From: Flexilinea flocculi
GTDB taxonomy: Bacteria; Chloroflexota; Anaerolineae; Anaerolineales; Anaerolineaceae
DNA: 64,000 bases
NCBI RefSeq assembly: GCF_001192795.1
Contig: NZ_DF968181.1
Span: forward strand, 586,342 to 650,341
Direction: 5' to 3'
Of this stretch, positions 54,740 through 63,859 are shown in pieces (positions within the stretch are counted from its first letter, which is position 1; every line of letters starts with the position of its first letter). Made by a program: the position numbers and the translations under genes. The notes under the pieces are model-generated. The model saw only the letters and a program-made list of their open reading frames with translations. It was not told where the DNA came from and did not search any database.

Positions 54740-55723
54740 ATGAACAAAAGTATTGGTGTAAATAGTAATTATTTAAAGAAGAATCCAGTTTCGACTTTTG
54801 TTAAGAATAATTTAGGAATTCTAATCGGTTTGTTAGCCTTATGTGTTGTTTTGACATTTACAACTGATTATTTTATGACCGGTAAAAATCTTCTGACTGT
54901 ATTACGACAAATTTGTATTAATGTCTTATTGGCATTTGGAATGACATTTGTATTAATCGTAGGTGGAATTGATTTAACGGTTGGCTCAGTTGTTGGAGCA
55001 AGCGGTGTAGCAGTTGTTATGTTGATTGAAGCTGGATTTCCAATTGCATTAGCAGTTTTACTGGCCTTATTTTTAGGAGGTCTTGTCGGTTTGATAAATG
55101 GAGTTATTGTTGCTTATACTGGAATGCCGGCATTTATAGTGACATTGTCCATGCAGGGTGTAGTTCGTGGAATTGCTTACATTATTACAGATGGAAGATC
55201 CGTTGCCAGTACGAATAAAGTTTTCACGACGATAGGCAACAGTTACCTTGTTGGGATCCCAGTTCCGATTTATATAGTTGTTGTTGTAATGCTGGTAATT
55301 TCTGTGATTCTATATCGCACAAGATTCGGAAGACGTATGTATGCAATCGGAGGAAACGCAACTGCTGCAAAGTTTACAGGTATCAAACTCAATGGTTTAG
55401 TTGTTCGCGTCTATATTATTTCTGCACTGCTTTCAGCATTGGCTGGTATTATACTTGCATCCCGGATGTATTCCGGTCAACCAACTGCCGGACAAGGATA
55501 TGAATCCGATGCTATTGCAGCGGCAGTTTTGGGTGGAACAAGCTTTACCGGTGGAATAGGTACAATTAGTGGAACATTAATAGGTGCATTGGTAATCGGA
55601 GTCTTAAGCAATGGTTTGAACCTGCTTCATATTTCATCTTATGTTCAAATGGTGATCAAAGGTATCGTCATTATTATGGCAGTCGGAATTGACCTGTTTA
55701 AAAATCGAAATAATTCAAAATAA
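54740..55723 (+). CDS. sugar ABC transporter permease (RbsC-like)
   Basis: A 327-residue inner-membrane permease with about nine helices. TFVLIVGGIDLTVGSVVG, GMPAFIVTLSMQGVVRG, and the coupling loop GRRMYAIGGNATAAKFTGI are family hallmarks. GGAGG 11 nt upstream and the ATG directly after the ATPase stop favour 54740; another ATG at 54731 is too close to the site. Confidence 0.94.
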   Translation: MNKSIGVNSNYLKKNPVSTFVKNNLGILIGLLALCVVLTFTTDYFMTGKNLLTVLRQICINVLLAFGMTFVLIVGGIDLTVGSVVGASGVAVVMLIEAGFPIALAVLLALFLGGLVGLINGVIVAYTGMPAFIVTLSMQGVVRGIAYIITDGRSVASTNKVFTTIGNSYLVGIPVPIYIVVVVMLVISVILYRTRFGRRMYAIGGNATAAKFTGIKLNGLVVRVYIISALLSALAGIILASRMYSGQPTAGQGYESDAIAAAVLGGTSFTGGIGTISGTLIGALVIGVLSNGLNLLHISSYVQMVIKGIVIIMAVGIDLFKNRNNSK

Positions 55724-55818
55724 TTAAATTTATCTATGATTTTACGAGATCTTTATTGTTGAATAGATCTGATAAATTTTTAAAAATAATTATGAAACTT
55801 TGCAATATCGGGAACCTT

Positions 55819-57480
55819 ATGGAAAAAAATGTTGTGATCGGAGTTGATTTCGGAAGTGATTCAGTCAGATCTGTTGTCATCAATGGTAAAAACGGAGAAA
55901 AATTAGGAACGGGTGAATGTAGATACCCACGCTGGAAAAGCGGATTATATCAGAACGCTGAGATGAAAATATTCAGGCAACATCCTTTGGATTATCTTGA
56001 AAGCATGGAAATATGCATCAAGAATGCTCTTGACCAAGCTGGAGCAACGGTTCGAGAACAAGTTTTAAGTATTTCAATTGATGCGACAGGCTCAACTCCA
56101 TGCCCAGTCAATCGACAAGGTGTTCCTCTAGCGATGCTTGAAGAATTTTCTGAAAATGAAAATGCGATGTTTCATCTATGGAAAGATCATTCTGCAATTG
56201 AAGAATCTCTTGAAATTAATAAAGCTTTTTCAAATTTTCGAGGAATTAATTATACGAAATACCAGGGAACTTACAGTTCGGAATGGTTTTGGGCAAAAAT
56301 TCTGCATACATATCGAGTCGACCCAAAAGTAAAAGAGGCGTCTTTTTCGTGGGTTGAACATTGTGATTGGATTCCTGCAATTTTGTCAGGGCAAGCAGAT
56401 CCTTTATTAATGTATCGATGTTCCTGTGCTGCAGGCCATAAAGCTTTGTGGCATAGCGAATGGCATGGATTACCAGACCGTGAGTGTCTGAATCAAATTG
56501 ATCCATATTTAGCAAAGATTCATGAAAACTATGGACAGGAACCGAAACCTTCTGATCAAAAAGTGGGATACATTTGTGCAGAATGGGCTGATCGATTGGG
56601 TTTGTCAATCGATACGATTATTGGAGGAAGTTCTATTGATGCCCATGCTGGTGCAGTTGGCGCTGGGATTGACAGAAATATATTCGTTACAAATGTTGGA
56701 ACCTCCACCGTTGACATGATGGTTAGTGATCCGGAACAATTAAAAGGGAAGAATATAGTTTACGCAAGCGGACAAGCAGAAGATTCGATTTTGCCAGGAC
56801 TTGTTGGTATCGAAGCAGGTCAGGCGGCATTCGGTGATATCTATGCTTGGTTTACAAGTTTACTGATGTGGCCTTTATCGAATTTATTGAATCGTTCATC
56901 AGTTATTTTGGAAAATCAAAAACAATTATTGATAAATGAACTCAATGAAAAACTCATTGATGAACTGGCATATAATGCTGGTAATCTTGAAATAACTGGC
57001 GCAATGACAGCGTTGGATTGGTTTAATGGTAGGAGATATCCTTATTCCAACGAATATGTTAAGGGAGCTATTTGCGGACTCTCCCTGTCTTCAGATGCTC
57101 CTTTGATTTTTCAATCGTTAGTCTTGGGGACAATTTTTGGACTCAGAAGAATTGTAGAAAGCTGGACAAATGAAGGTTTAAGGATCGATCAGATGATTGC
57201 AGTTGGAGGAATTGCAAAAAAATCCGCATATGTAATGCAATTAATGGCAGACGTCCTTTCATATCCAATCAATATTGCTTCTTCGGACCAGACTTGTGCT
57301 ACCGGAGCAGCAATTTATGCTGCAGTTGCCGGTGGTTTATATTCAACAATTCAACAAGCTCAGAAACAAATCTGTGAGGGATTTGAGAAAACATATTATC
57401 CAGACCATTCAAAAAAAGATGCCTTGAATAAGGCATATCATCGGTATTGCGAGTTTGGATCTTTTATTGAACAATTTTGA
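55819..57480 (+). CDS. FGGY-family carbohydrate kinase, ribulokinase-like
   Basis: A 553-residue two-domain sugar kinase. The N-terminal VIGVDFGSDSVRSVVIN matches ribulokinase-type enzymes, followed by ISIDATGSTPCPVN, the LWKDHSA loop and WVEHCDWIPA. The ATPase part has FVTNVGTSTVDM, GGIAKKSAYVMQLMADVL and ATGAAIYAAVAGG. Length fits AraB-type kinases. With the SDR gene this suggests polyol to ketose to ketose-phosphate. The true sugar is unknown. Confidence 0.9.
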   Translation: MEKNVVIGVDFGSDSVRSVVINGKNGEKLGTGECRYPRWKSGLYQNAEMKIFRQHPLDYLESMEICIKNALDQAGATVREQVLSISIDATGSTPCPVNRQGVPLAMLEEFSENENAMFHLWKDHSAIEESLEINKAFSNFRGINYTKYQGTYSSEWFWAKILHTYRVDPKVKEASFSWVEHCDWIPAILSGQADPLLMYRCSCAAGHKALWHSEWHGLPDRECLNQIDPYLAKIHENYGQEPKPSDQKVGYICAEWADRLGLSIDTIIGGSSIDAHAGAVGAGIDRNIFVTNVGTSTVDMMVSDPEQLKGKNIVYASGQAEDSILPGLVGIEAGQAAFGDIYAWFTSLLMWPLSNLLNRSSVILENQKQLLINELNEKLIDELAYNAGNLEITGAMTALDWFNGRRYPYSNEYVKGAICGLSLSSDAPLIFQSLVLGTIFGLRRIVESWTNEGLRIDQMIAVGGIAKKSAYVMQLMADVLSYPINIASSDQTCATGAAIYAAVAGGLYSTIQQAQKQICEGFEKTYYPDHSKKDALNKAYHRYCEFGSFIEQF

Positions 57481-57516
57481 TTTAAGAATGTTTTGTAGTA
57501 AAAACGAGAATGATAA

Positions 57517-57622
57517 CAGGCAATTCGAAATATTTTTTGTATATTTCACCCGTTTCAGGGAAAAAAATAAAAATAAATTACTTCTTCATATTTGAAAAGG
57601 CATTCTGAATTTCGAATTACTG
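57517..57622. repeat. TTCGAA element without hairpin
   Basis: Left end CAGGCAATTCGAAATATT, right end CTGAATTTCGAATTACTG. The interior is AT-rich with no clear stem. It fills the gap between the kinase and AraC genes. Confidence 0.6.
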
Positions 57623-57667
57623 AATAAAAAGTTAATAGTTTAATTCAGAAAACAGATTGAAGGATTG

Positions 57668-58555
57668 ATGGCAAATTTTATCATTCGAAATGAAAACCTG
57701 ATGGAAGAACGTGTTTTTGGAGATTATTCATTTCCATTAGAAATTTTTTATAATATTCTTTCCATATTTGAACATGGATTTGTTGATCCACACTGGCATT
57801 CAGAATTGGAATTAACGATTGTTCAAAACGGTGAAATGGAATATCAGGTAAATGATAAAATTTATGAATTAAAAGCAGGTTCGGGTGTTTTTGTAAATTC
57901 GAAAAGTTTACATACAGCGCGCCCTTATCCTGATCGAGATTGCGTTTTTTATTCAATCGTCTTTAACCCAATTCTCATTTTGAGCCATGAAAATAGCAAA
58001 TTGAATCATTACATCGATGAGTTAACCGATTCGAATGATTTTCCTTCTTTCTTATTTGATCCCGAGGTCGATTGGCAGAATTCGCTTTTGGAGATTCTTG
58101 AAAAAATCAGTCAGATTTACCAGAAACACGAAATTGGTTACGACTTGACCATTAAAGGAAAATTATGTGAATTCTGGTCAATCTTTTATAACGGAACATT
58201 TCCTTTTTTACAGAATCGAAAACTCTTTGAAGCAAAAAATATACAGCAGATGAAGCGGATGCTTGCCTTTATACAGGATAATTACACTGAAAAATTGACC
58301 TTGGAAGATATCGCTGAATCGGCGAATGTTAGCAAAAGTGAATGCTGCAGATTGTTTAAAAAAGTGATGAAGCAATCACCGGTTGGTTATCTGATTGATT
58401 ATCGGATCCAAAAGAGTATTCCTCTAATTTTGTCAAAAAATTTTACGATTACTCAGATAGCCGAAAAGGTTGGATTTGGAAATTCTTGTTATTTTTCTGA
58501 AATGTTTCGAAGAGTAATTCATTGTTCTCCTTCGGGTTATCAGAAAAAACATTAA
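57668..58555 (+). CDS. AraC family transcriptional regulator with cupin-type N-terminus
   Basis: A 295-residue regulator. The N-terminal sensor part has FVDPHWHSELELTIVQNGEMEYQV, a cupin-like fold with HxH, and GVFVNSKSLHTARPY. The C-terminal part (about 195-295) has two helix-turn-helix units (LTLEDIAESANVSKSEC, FTITQIAEKVGFGNSCYFSEMFRR). Located after the sugar transporter and kinase, it probably controls them in response to the sugar. Confidence 0.92.
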   Translation: MANFIIRNENLMEERVFGDYSFPLEIFYNILSIFEHGFVDPHWHSELELTIVQNGEMEYQVNDKIYELKAGSGVFVNSKSLHTARPYPDRDCVFYSIVFNPILILSHENSKLNHYIDELTDSNDFPSFLFDPEVDWQNSLLEILEKISQIYQKHEIGYDLTIKGKLCEFWSIFYNGTFPFLQNRKLFEAKNIQQMKRMLAFIQDNYTEKLTLEDIAESANVSKSECCRLFKKVMKQSPVGYLIDYRIQKSIPLILSKNFTITQIAEKVGFGNSCYFSEMFRRVIHCSPSGYQKKH

Positions 58556-58711
58556 TGATAACATTTATAAACAATGCTGATTAAAGAAAATCTCAATTTC
58601 TGCGAAATAAGGATGAATACGCAAGATTTATTTAATTAACTTAAAATATTATTCGACCTTTCGAACATATTTGCTTCCAAGAAATTTGAAATTCTTAATA
58701 TTAAAGGAAAA

Positions 58712-58754
58712 TTAAAAAAAAATCGAAACGGCATGAACAAACACATACCGTTTC
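58712..58754 (-). terminator. terminator of the minus-strand AraC-type gene
   Basis: GAAACGG-C-ATG pairs with CAT-A-CCGTTTC (58725-58754) with one mismatch, followed on the minus strand by nine T's. Confidence 0.75.
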
Positions 58755-58847
58755 CAGAAAACAAATCAATAATCCTGAAAAAAAATTGTTTAAAAATCAA
58801 TTTAATAATTATTGAAATCTTCTGTAATTAAAACCTTTTTAGTACAT

Positions 58848-59762
58848 TCAGGCTATTCCATTTTTTCTTTTAACAGCACGAAGTTCGATGTAACCGCGGA
58901 TTCCTCGTGGTTCCAATTGGATGCGTGGACTTGAATCATCCCATTCAAAACCAATGATGGAAGGATCGTATCGGTCCATCGCCTGTTGCACTGCTTGAAT
59001 GGCTTCGCAATATTTCTCTTCTTCGAATGGTTCCCCCTGAAACATAAGATATTCTTTTTCCGGAAGGATAATAACGTCAAATCCTTCCGGTATAACACCA
59101 TGATAATCGGGAGTCACTTCGACACCCTGCACATAGGTTGAGGTATGCGGTTTCTTATAAAATTCCGGCAACCACATTGAAACCGGTTCACCATCTAATG
59201 AATTCATACTCAATAGAAGATTCCACACGTCGCAACCTACCTCCTCGCAGTAAGAAAAGTAATCTTCTGCCTGAAGACCACGTTTGACAAGGACTTTGCG
59301 TTCCGGTTTTCGGATCGCCTGCACAAAAACACATTGTAAGTTTTCCATAGTAACAGGTTCCTTTCTGACTTCTCTGAATTTAACACCATATGGATTGAAA
59401 AGGATGATCGGAATCGATTCTTTGACGTATTCACTGGGATTACAGCCAAATTCTCGAAAAAATGCTCTCTGATACCCATCTACACTTCCGAAACCAAGTT
59501 CAAATGCGACATCAGCAATCCGTAAACCATGATTTTTCAAATACAATGCGGATTTTGAGAGGCGTAAACGGCGGATGTATGCAGACGGTGTCAGACCGGT
59601 ATACTGTTGAAATAAGCGATAAGAATACCATGGCGAAAAGAACGATACCCGAGATAGATCAGCCATCGTGATCTCATCTTGCAGATGGGTGTCGATGTAA
59701 TCCTGCATTTTCTGTACAGCCAAAATTTGTTCCTGCATCTTTTCATCTCCAAACATCATCAT
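58848..59762 (-). CDS. AraC family regulator with C-terminal effector-binding domain
   Basis: A 304-residue protein with the HTH at the N-terminus (about 10-110: ITMADLSRVSFFSPWYSYRLFQ, IADVAFELGFGSVDGYQRAFFREFG) and a C-terminal GyrI-like effector-binding domain (about 130-295). This Rob/SoxS-like order is reverse to the AraC protein at 57668. It resembles regulators that sense drug-like or hydrophobic compounds. No obvious target lies next to it. Confidence 0.9.
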   Translation of the reverse strand: MMMFGDEKMQEQILAVQKMQDYIDTHLQDEITMADLSRVSFFSPWYSYRLFQQYTGLTPSAYIRRLRLSKSALYLKNHGLRIADVAFELGFGSVDGYQRAFFREFGCNPSEYVKESIPIILFNPYGVKFREVRKEPVTMENLQCVFVQAIRKPERKVLVKRGLQAEDYFSYCEEVGCDVWNLLLSMNSLDGEPVSMWLPEFYKKPHTSTYVQGVEVTPDYHGVIPEGFDVIILPEKEYLMFQGEPFEEEKYCEAIQAVQQAMDRYDPSIIGFEWDDSSPRIQLEPRGIRGYIELRAVKRKNGIA

Positions 59763-59942
59763 TCTAAAGCCAGAAAATGAATGCTTCTCGACTTTCTTTG
59801 CTATTTTTCGAAAATTGAATTTGCTCCTTTCGTGTGCAGGTGTTTAAGATCAAATAAACCTTCTTAAATTTCGGAATTCTTTTTGATATTATTGAAAAAG
59901 ATACTGAACCAGTTGATGATTTCATTTCACCAAAAACTGAAA

Positions 59943-59992
59943 AGGATTGCTGTTGTTTAAAAAAACTATCGGGTGAAAAAACGGCAGCAATC
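59943..59992 (-). terminator. likely terminator of the PAP2 gene
   Basis: GGATTGCTG pairs exactly with CAGCAATCC, with further T/A pairing inside. On the minus strand a T-rich stretch follows the stem. It lies 14 bp after the PAP2 stop. Confidence 0.6.
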
Positions 59993-60006
59993 CGATTTAT
60001 TGTTTT

Positions 60007-60687
60007 TTATTGGATTGAATCGGACATCAATAAATGGCTAATAAGATGTCTCAAATCGAATTTTAATACAAAGGAACAGAAACGTATTTTCTGATATTTA
60101 ACAAGAATTTTATACGTATTACGGGTGATTGTATACGCGATTCCTGCTGAAAAAAGTCCGATCAGCAATGCTGCAATGACATCGGAAGGGTAATGCACCA
60201 TCAGATAAATCCGGGAAATACTCATCAGCAAAACATAAACAACAGCCGGGATGAGAAATTTCTTTCCCCTTGCAAAATAAAGCGCCATCATCCCGGACAT
60301 TGCAGCGGTAACATGTCCGGAAGGAAATGAAAAATCTTCTTCGAATGGTGCGCCAATATACTGCCACCAGCTTTTGAATATCGTTCCCGATTCAAACGGT
60401 CTTAATCGGGCTACCTCATCTTTTATAAGGACATTCGAAATCAGTGCTCCGCAACAAACTGCACCAAAAAGACAAATCCCGGTTTTCCGAGTTGTTGAAA
60501 AACACATCAAAATTGCTGCTGTCAGGAAAATCAGCAACCCTTTTTCTCCAATCAGACTGATTCCTTTCATCACCGGAGATAAGATCCCGCCGGTTGTCTG
60601 TGCCAGTGAATGCATTGCATTCATGATAGCAAAATCAAAGCTGGCGAATGCAGTATTCAACCATGTTGCTATCCATGTAAATTCCAT
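60007..60687 (-). CDS. PAP2 family phosphatase (membrane)
   Basis: A 226-residue membrane protein with about six helices and the three-part phosphatase signature: KDEVARLRPF, PSGHVTAAMS and SRIYLMVHYPSDV. Likely dephosphorylates lipid phosphates such as undecaprenyl pyrophosphate or phosphatidic acid. Single gene. Upstream is a perfect small palindrome GATACG-TTT-CGTATC (60790-60804). Confidence 0.9.
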   Translation of the reverse strand: MEFTWIATWLNTAFASFDFAIMNAMHSLAQTTGGILSPVMKGISLIGEKGLLIFLTAAILMCFSTTRKTGICLFGAVCCGALISNVLIKDEVARLRPFESGTIFKSWWQYIGAPFEEDFSFPSGHVTAAMSGMMALYFARGKKFLIPAVVYVLLMSISRIYLMVHYPSDVIAALLIGLFSAGIAYTITRNTYKILVKYQKIRFCSFVLKFDLRHLISHLLMSDSIQ

Positions 60688-60789
60688 CGTTTGATTAACC
60701 TTCTTTCTTAGATACTATGCAATTCCGGATTGCATTCGTATTCTCTTTTGGAAAGTGAAATCAAACAAGAAACGGGCTTTCACGATAAC

Positions 60790-60804
60790 GATACGTTTCG
60801 TATC
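60790..60804. promoter_or_regulatory. small palindrome upstream of PAP2 gene
   Basis: GATACG-TTT-CGTATC, 103 bp before the start of the minus-strand PAP2 gene. Could be an operator; no other support. Confidence 0.3.
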
Positions 60805-60892
60805 ATCTCATGAAAAAGCTGTGATGGCAATAAGAACCTGGTATTTGTAAAAAAAAACTGATGGGAATCAGATTGGTTGTTTATTTTTCGAA

Positions 60893-61013
60893 ACTAAATC
60901 GAAATATCGAATTGCTATTCGAATCCATCGGAGTAAATTTGTTATTGGGATGATTTTCGCTTTGCGCAAAATCATCCCAATAACAACGAATCTTCACGAT
61001 TATTTGAATTGCT
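60893..61013 (+). repeat. TTCGAA hairpin element, 22-bp stem
   Basis: In the 351-bp gap between methyltransferase and PAP2 genes. Left end CTAAATCGAAATAT with the internal TTGCTATTCGAAT motif; right end TATTTGAATTGCTTTG. The hairpin 60939-60986 pairs TTGTTATTGGGATGATTTT exactly with its complement around CGC-TTT-GCGC (one bulge). Long arm left (46 nt), short arm right (27 nt). Confidence 0.85.
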
Positions 61014-61038
61014 TTGAAGAAGTAATTTATCGCCAGTT

Positions 61039-61767
61039 TTAAGAATTTACCCGTTTTCGAAGGATCATTGCGACAAAATTCATGTATTTTCCACCGCCAG
61101 CGTTCATCGATGCTCGATCTTCGATCACATACGGATTGTTTTGTTTTAACCAATCTGCCCAAACTTCCTCATTGCTCTCCATTTCATGTACAGAAATGAC
61201 TTCTGCAGAGCGGCTTTGGTGAACGATATTTTCCCAATAGATGGTATCGTGAATGGTATCCAATTGTTCTGGTGTCCATGACAAAAGCAACGCTTTCGGT
61301 AAGTTCTGATGACAATCTTTCTTCATCCCAGGTATCGCTATGTACACATATCCGCCAGGTTTCAGAAATGGCAATAACTTTTCATCAAGATATTTTGGAT
61401 CATGCCCAAAATAATGGTAAGAATCAATGCTTACGACAGCATCAAAAAAATCTTTTTCGAAATTCAGATGGAGCGCATCCATTTTGACAGGATGTATTTT
61501 CTGGTCTGACAGCCCATGCTCTTCAAAAAAATGACGGTTTTCTTCTGGATTACTCCAGAGATCTGCCGCCCAAACATTGAAATTGTATTCTTTCACCAGA
61601 AACAAGCTGGTTAATCCTTGCCCGCAGCCCAAATCGCAGACAAGACTGCCAACAGGGATTTGATGATTGAGTAATAATTCCTCTAAAATTTTTATCGGAT
61701 TTGGTCCCATAATTTTTGTCATAAATTCAGATGTTTCATATTTTCTGCTTTTTGTATATAGGATCAT
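61039..61767 (-). CDS. SAM-dependent methyltransferase (class I)
   Basis: A 242-residue methyltransferase. The SAM-binding motif VCDLGCGQGLTSLFL is near residue 45, with AADLW, AVVSIDSYHYFG and KPGGYVYIAIPG as post-motifs. Substrate unknown. It starts 12 bp after the rsgA stop and is probably co-transcribed with it. Confidence 0.9.
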   Translation of the reverse strand: MILYTKSRKYETSEFMTKIMGPNPIKILEELLLNHQIPVGSLVCDLGCGQGLTSLFLVKEYNFNVWAADLWSNPEENRHFFEEHGLSDQKIHPVKMDALHLNFEKDFFDAVVSIDSYHYFGHDPKYLDEKLLPFLKPGGYVYIAIPGMKKDCHQNLPKALLLSWTPEQLDTIHDTIYWENIVHQSRSAEVISVHEMESNEEVWADWLKQNNPYVIEDRASMNAGGGKYMNFVAMILRKRVNS

Positions 61768-61779
61768 TCTCTCTCCGGT

Positions 61780-62832
61780 TTATTTTCGAAGTGATTTATT
61801 CAGTTTAGCGATTTCTTTATATTTTTTTTCCTTCTTTGTGAAGTAATCTTTCGCATCTTCCATGAAAGCGTTTTCCGACTGCAATTTCTGATACGATTTC
61901 CATCGTTCAGCAGAAAGATTCCCGTTTTGGATTGCAGAAAGGACGGCACAACCCGGTTCACAAGTATGGGTGCAATCTTTGTAGCGGCAATCATTTATAA
62001 TCGCTTCAATATCAGTAAAAGTCTTTTCCAAACCACTCGCTGAATCCCACATTCCAAGTTCACGGATGCCGGGAGTGTCTATGATCATTCCGCCTGATGG
62101 CAACAATATCAATTCTCGGCGCGTTGTTGTATGACGGCCTTTATCGTCACCGCGGATTTCTTGGGTATCCTGATGGTTTTTACCAAGTAGCAGATTGATC
62201 AAAGTGGATTTTCCAACACCAGAGGATCCAAGCATTGCTGTTGTTACTCCTTCTTTGAGATATGGCAGAATTTTTTGATATCCGTCTTTTCCCATACTCG
62301 ATGTAATCAGCACATCGGCGCCGTTTGCTGTCAGCTCAACCTCGTATTGTTTGCTCTTGACATCATCACAAAGGTCGGCTTTCGTCAGTACAATCACTGG
62401 AACAGCGCCGCTGTTCCATCCGATGGAGAGGAAGCGTTCCAGGCGTCTCAAATTGAAATCATTGTTCAGGGACATGCAGATAAATAACGTATCAATATTG
62501 GCAGCTACAACCTGTTCCGTGAAATTGGTTCCGGCATTTTTCCGCATGAAAACACTTTTCCTCGGCAAAATTTGATGAATGACTGCACGATTGCTGTTTT
62601 CGATGCTGTTGAGCATGACGAAATCTCCTACAGCAGGGTATTCTGAAGGAGTATTAATCTGGTAACGGTACTTGCCTGAGATTTCCGCGATCTGTTCACC
62701 GCATGATGTAATGACTCGATAAAACCCTTTTTCCTGTGACACGATGCGTCCGACAGAATATTCCGGATATTGGCGCATCAAGGTTTCATATCGATCGGTC
62801 AGACCATATTTTGCCAGGTCGATCGTGCTCAT
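61780..62832 (-). CDS. rsgA: ribosome small subunit-dependent GTPase A
   Basis: A 350-residue circularly permuted GTPase helping 30S maturation. An OB-fold N-terminus (VGRIVSQEKGFYRV) precedes G4 LTKADL, G1 GSSGVGKSTLIN, G3 DTPGIRELG, and a C-terminal zinc site CRYKDCTHTCEPGC. Length is slightly above the usual. Confidence 0.95.
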   Translation of the reverse strand: MSTIDLAKYGLTDRYETLMRQYPEYSVGRIVSQEKGFYRVITSCGEQIAEISGKYRYQINTPSEYPAVGDFVMLNSIENSNRAVIHQILPRKSVFMRKNAGTNFTEQVVAANIDTLFICMSLNNDFNLRRLERFLSIGWNSGAVPVIVLTKADLCDDVKSKQYEVELTANGADVLITSSMGKDGYQKILPYLKEGVTTAMLGSSGVGKSTLINLLLGKNHQDTQEIRGDDKGRHTTTRRELILLPSGGMIIDTPGIRELGMWDSASGLEKTFTDIEAIINDCRYKDCTHTCEPGCAVLSAIQNGNLSAERWKSYQKLQSENAFMEDAKDYFTKKEKKYKEIAKLNKSLRK

Positions 62833-62943
62833 AAAATGGCCTCGTTTAGGAGTGAGTCTGAAATTTGTTCGATGTGGTTAATGATAATAATCGTCATCAT
62901 TTTTTTTCTCAAAATAATCGTAAAAAATAGAAACAAAAGCAAT

Positions 62944-63027
62944 TTTTTCCCCAAATGTCGAATCGCTGGTCAATAGTTCGATTCGTAGAAACGGAAGAAA
63001 ACCGAGATTTTCGATTTTCTTCCGTTT
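62944..63027. repeat. TTCGAA element end plus adjacent 13-bp hairpin
   Basis: A single right end CCAAATGTCGAATCGCTGG (to about 62969) is followed by the stem AAACGGAAGAAAA/TTTTCTTCCGTTT (62989-63001 with 63015-63027, 13-nt loop). The stem does not match the family apex. These are the only features in the 300-bp gap 62833-63132. Confidence 0.5.
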
Positions 63028-63132
63028 GAGTATCTTATGAATTATGGCAACGATACATAAAATCTGATCGATGCTTTGAAAAAGAGTTCCTTGGATCTAC
63101 AACAAGAATCCAGATTGGAAAACAGCTTCCCC

Positions 63133-63552
63133 TTATACGATTAGTTTTGCAGAAAGGTTAATTTCTACTGCAGAAAGCGCCTTGGATACTGGACAATCCT
63201 TCTTTGCAGATTCAGCTAATTTGAGGAATTCAGATTCCTGAATACCTGGGACAATTCCTTCTGTCGTTAAATCAATCGCTGCGATAATCGGACCGGCTTT
63301 TAAATGCACCTTTGCAGTAGTATGCAGTTGTTTTGGCGGAAAACCGGCATCTGTGAGTAATGCAGATAGGAACATGGTAAAACAGCCTGCATGAGCTGCG
63401 CCGATCAATTCTTCCGGATTCGTTCCCGGCGCTTCTTCAAATCGGGAAGAAAATGAATAGGAACCTTCATAAGCTCCGCTTCCTAATTTCATCGTTCCCC
63501 GACCTTCTTTTAATGTGCCTTTCCATTCGGCATGGGCAGATCTCACGGTCAT
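63133..63552 (-). CDS. OsmC family peroxiredoxin
   Basis: A 139-residue OsmC-type protein that reduces organic peroxides. The peroxidatic cysteine C57 is in AAHAGCFTMFLS, the second cysteine C120 in KKDCPVSKAL, and the N-terminal EAPGTNPEELIGAAHAG region is typical. Single gene. GGAG lies just before the ATG. Confidence 0.93.
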   Translation of the reverse strand: MTVRSAHAEWKGTLKEGRGTMKLGSGAYEGSYSFSSRFEEAPGTNPEELIGAAHAGCFTMFLSALLTDAGFPPKQLHTTAKVHLKAGPIIAAIDLTTEGIVPGIQESEFLKLAESAKKDCPVSKALSAVEINLSAKLIV

Positions 63553-63644
63553 GATAATCTCCTTCTTTCAATAATTAGAAAAGTGTACTAAGCAATTCAA
63601 TATGAGCAAAATTACAATAGAGGCAATCGTACTCAATTGATTAG

Positions 63645-63768
63645 CAGCGATCCGTAATACGGAATTAATTCTTTATTGTTCTTATGCTTTTACGTGAAGT
63701 AAAAAAAGCATAAGAACAACCTATTTCCATCCTTTATTCGATAGAGCAATCCATATTTTGAATTGCTG
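63645..63768 (-). repeat. TTCGAA hairpin element
   Basis: In the 356-bp gap between osmC and the IS3-type fragment. Left end CAGCGATCCGTAATACGG, right end CCATATTTTGAATTGCTG. The hairpin 63676-63719 has TTGTTCTTATGC arms and apex ACG-TGA-AGT. Short arm left (31 nt), long arm right (49 nt) with ATTCGATAGAGCAA, the reverse of the internal motif. Confidence 0.85.
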
Positions 63769-63859
63769 AAGCGGACTGCTTTCTATTGATTTAATAAGTT
63801 TATCATTGGAACCGAAATTAATTGCAATTGCAATTCGAAATGATCTGCTTCCCGAAAAA

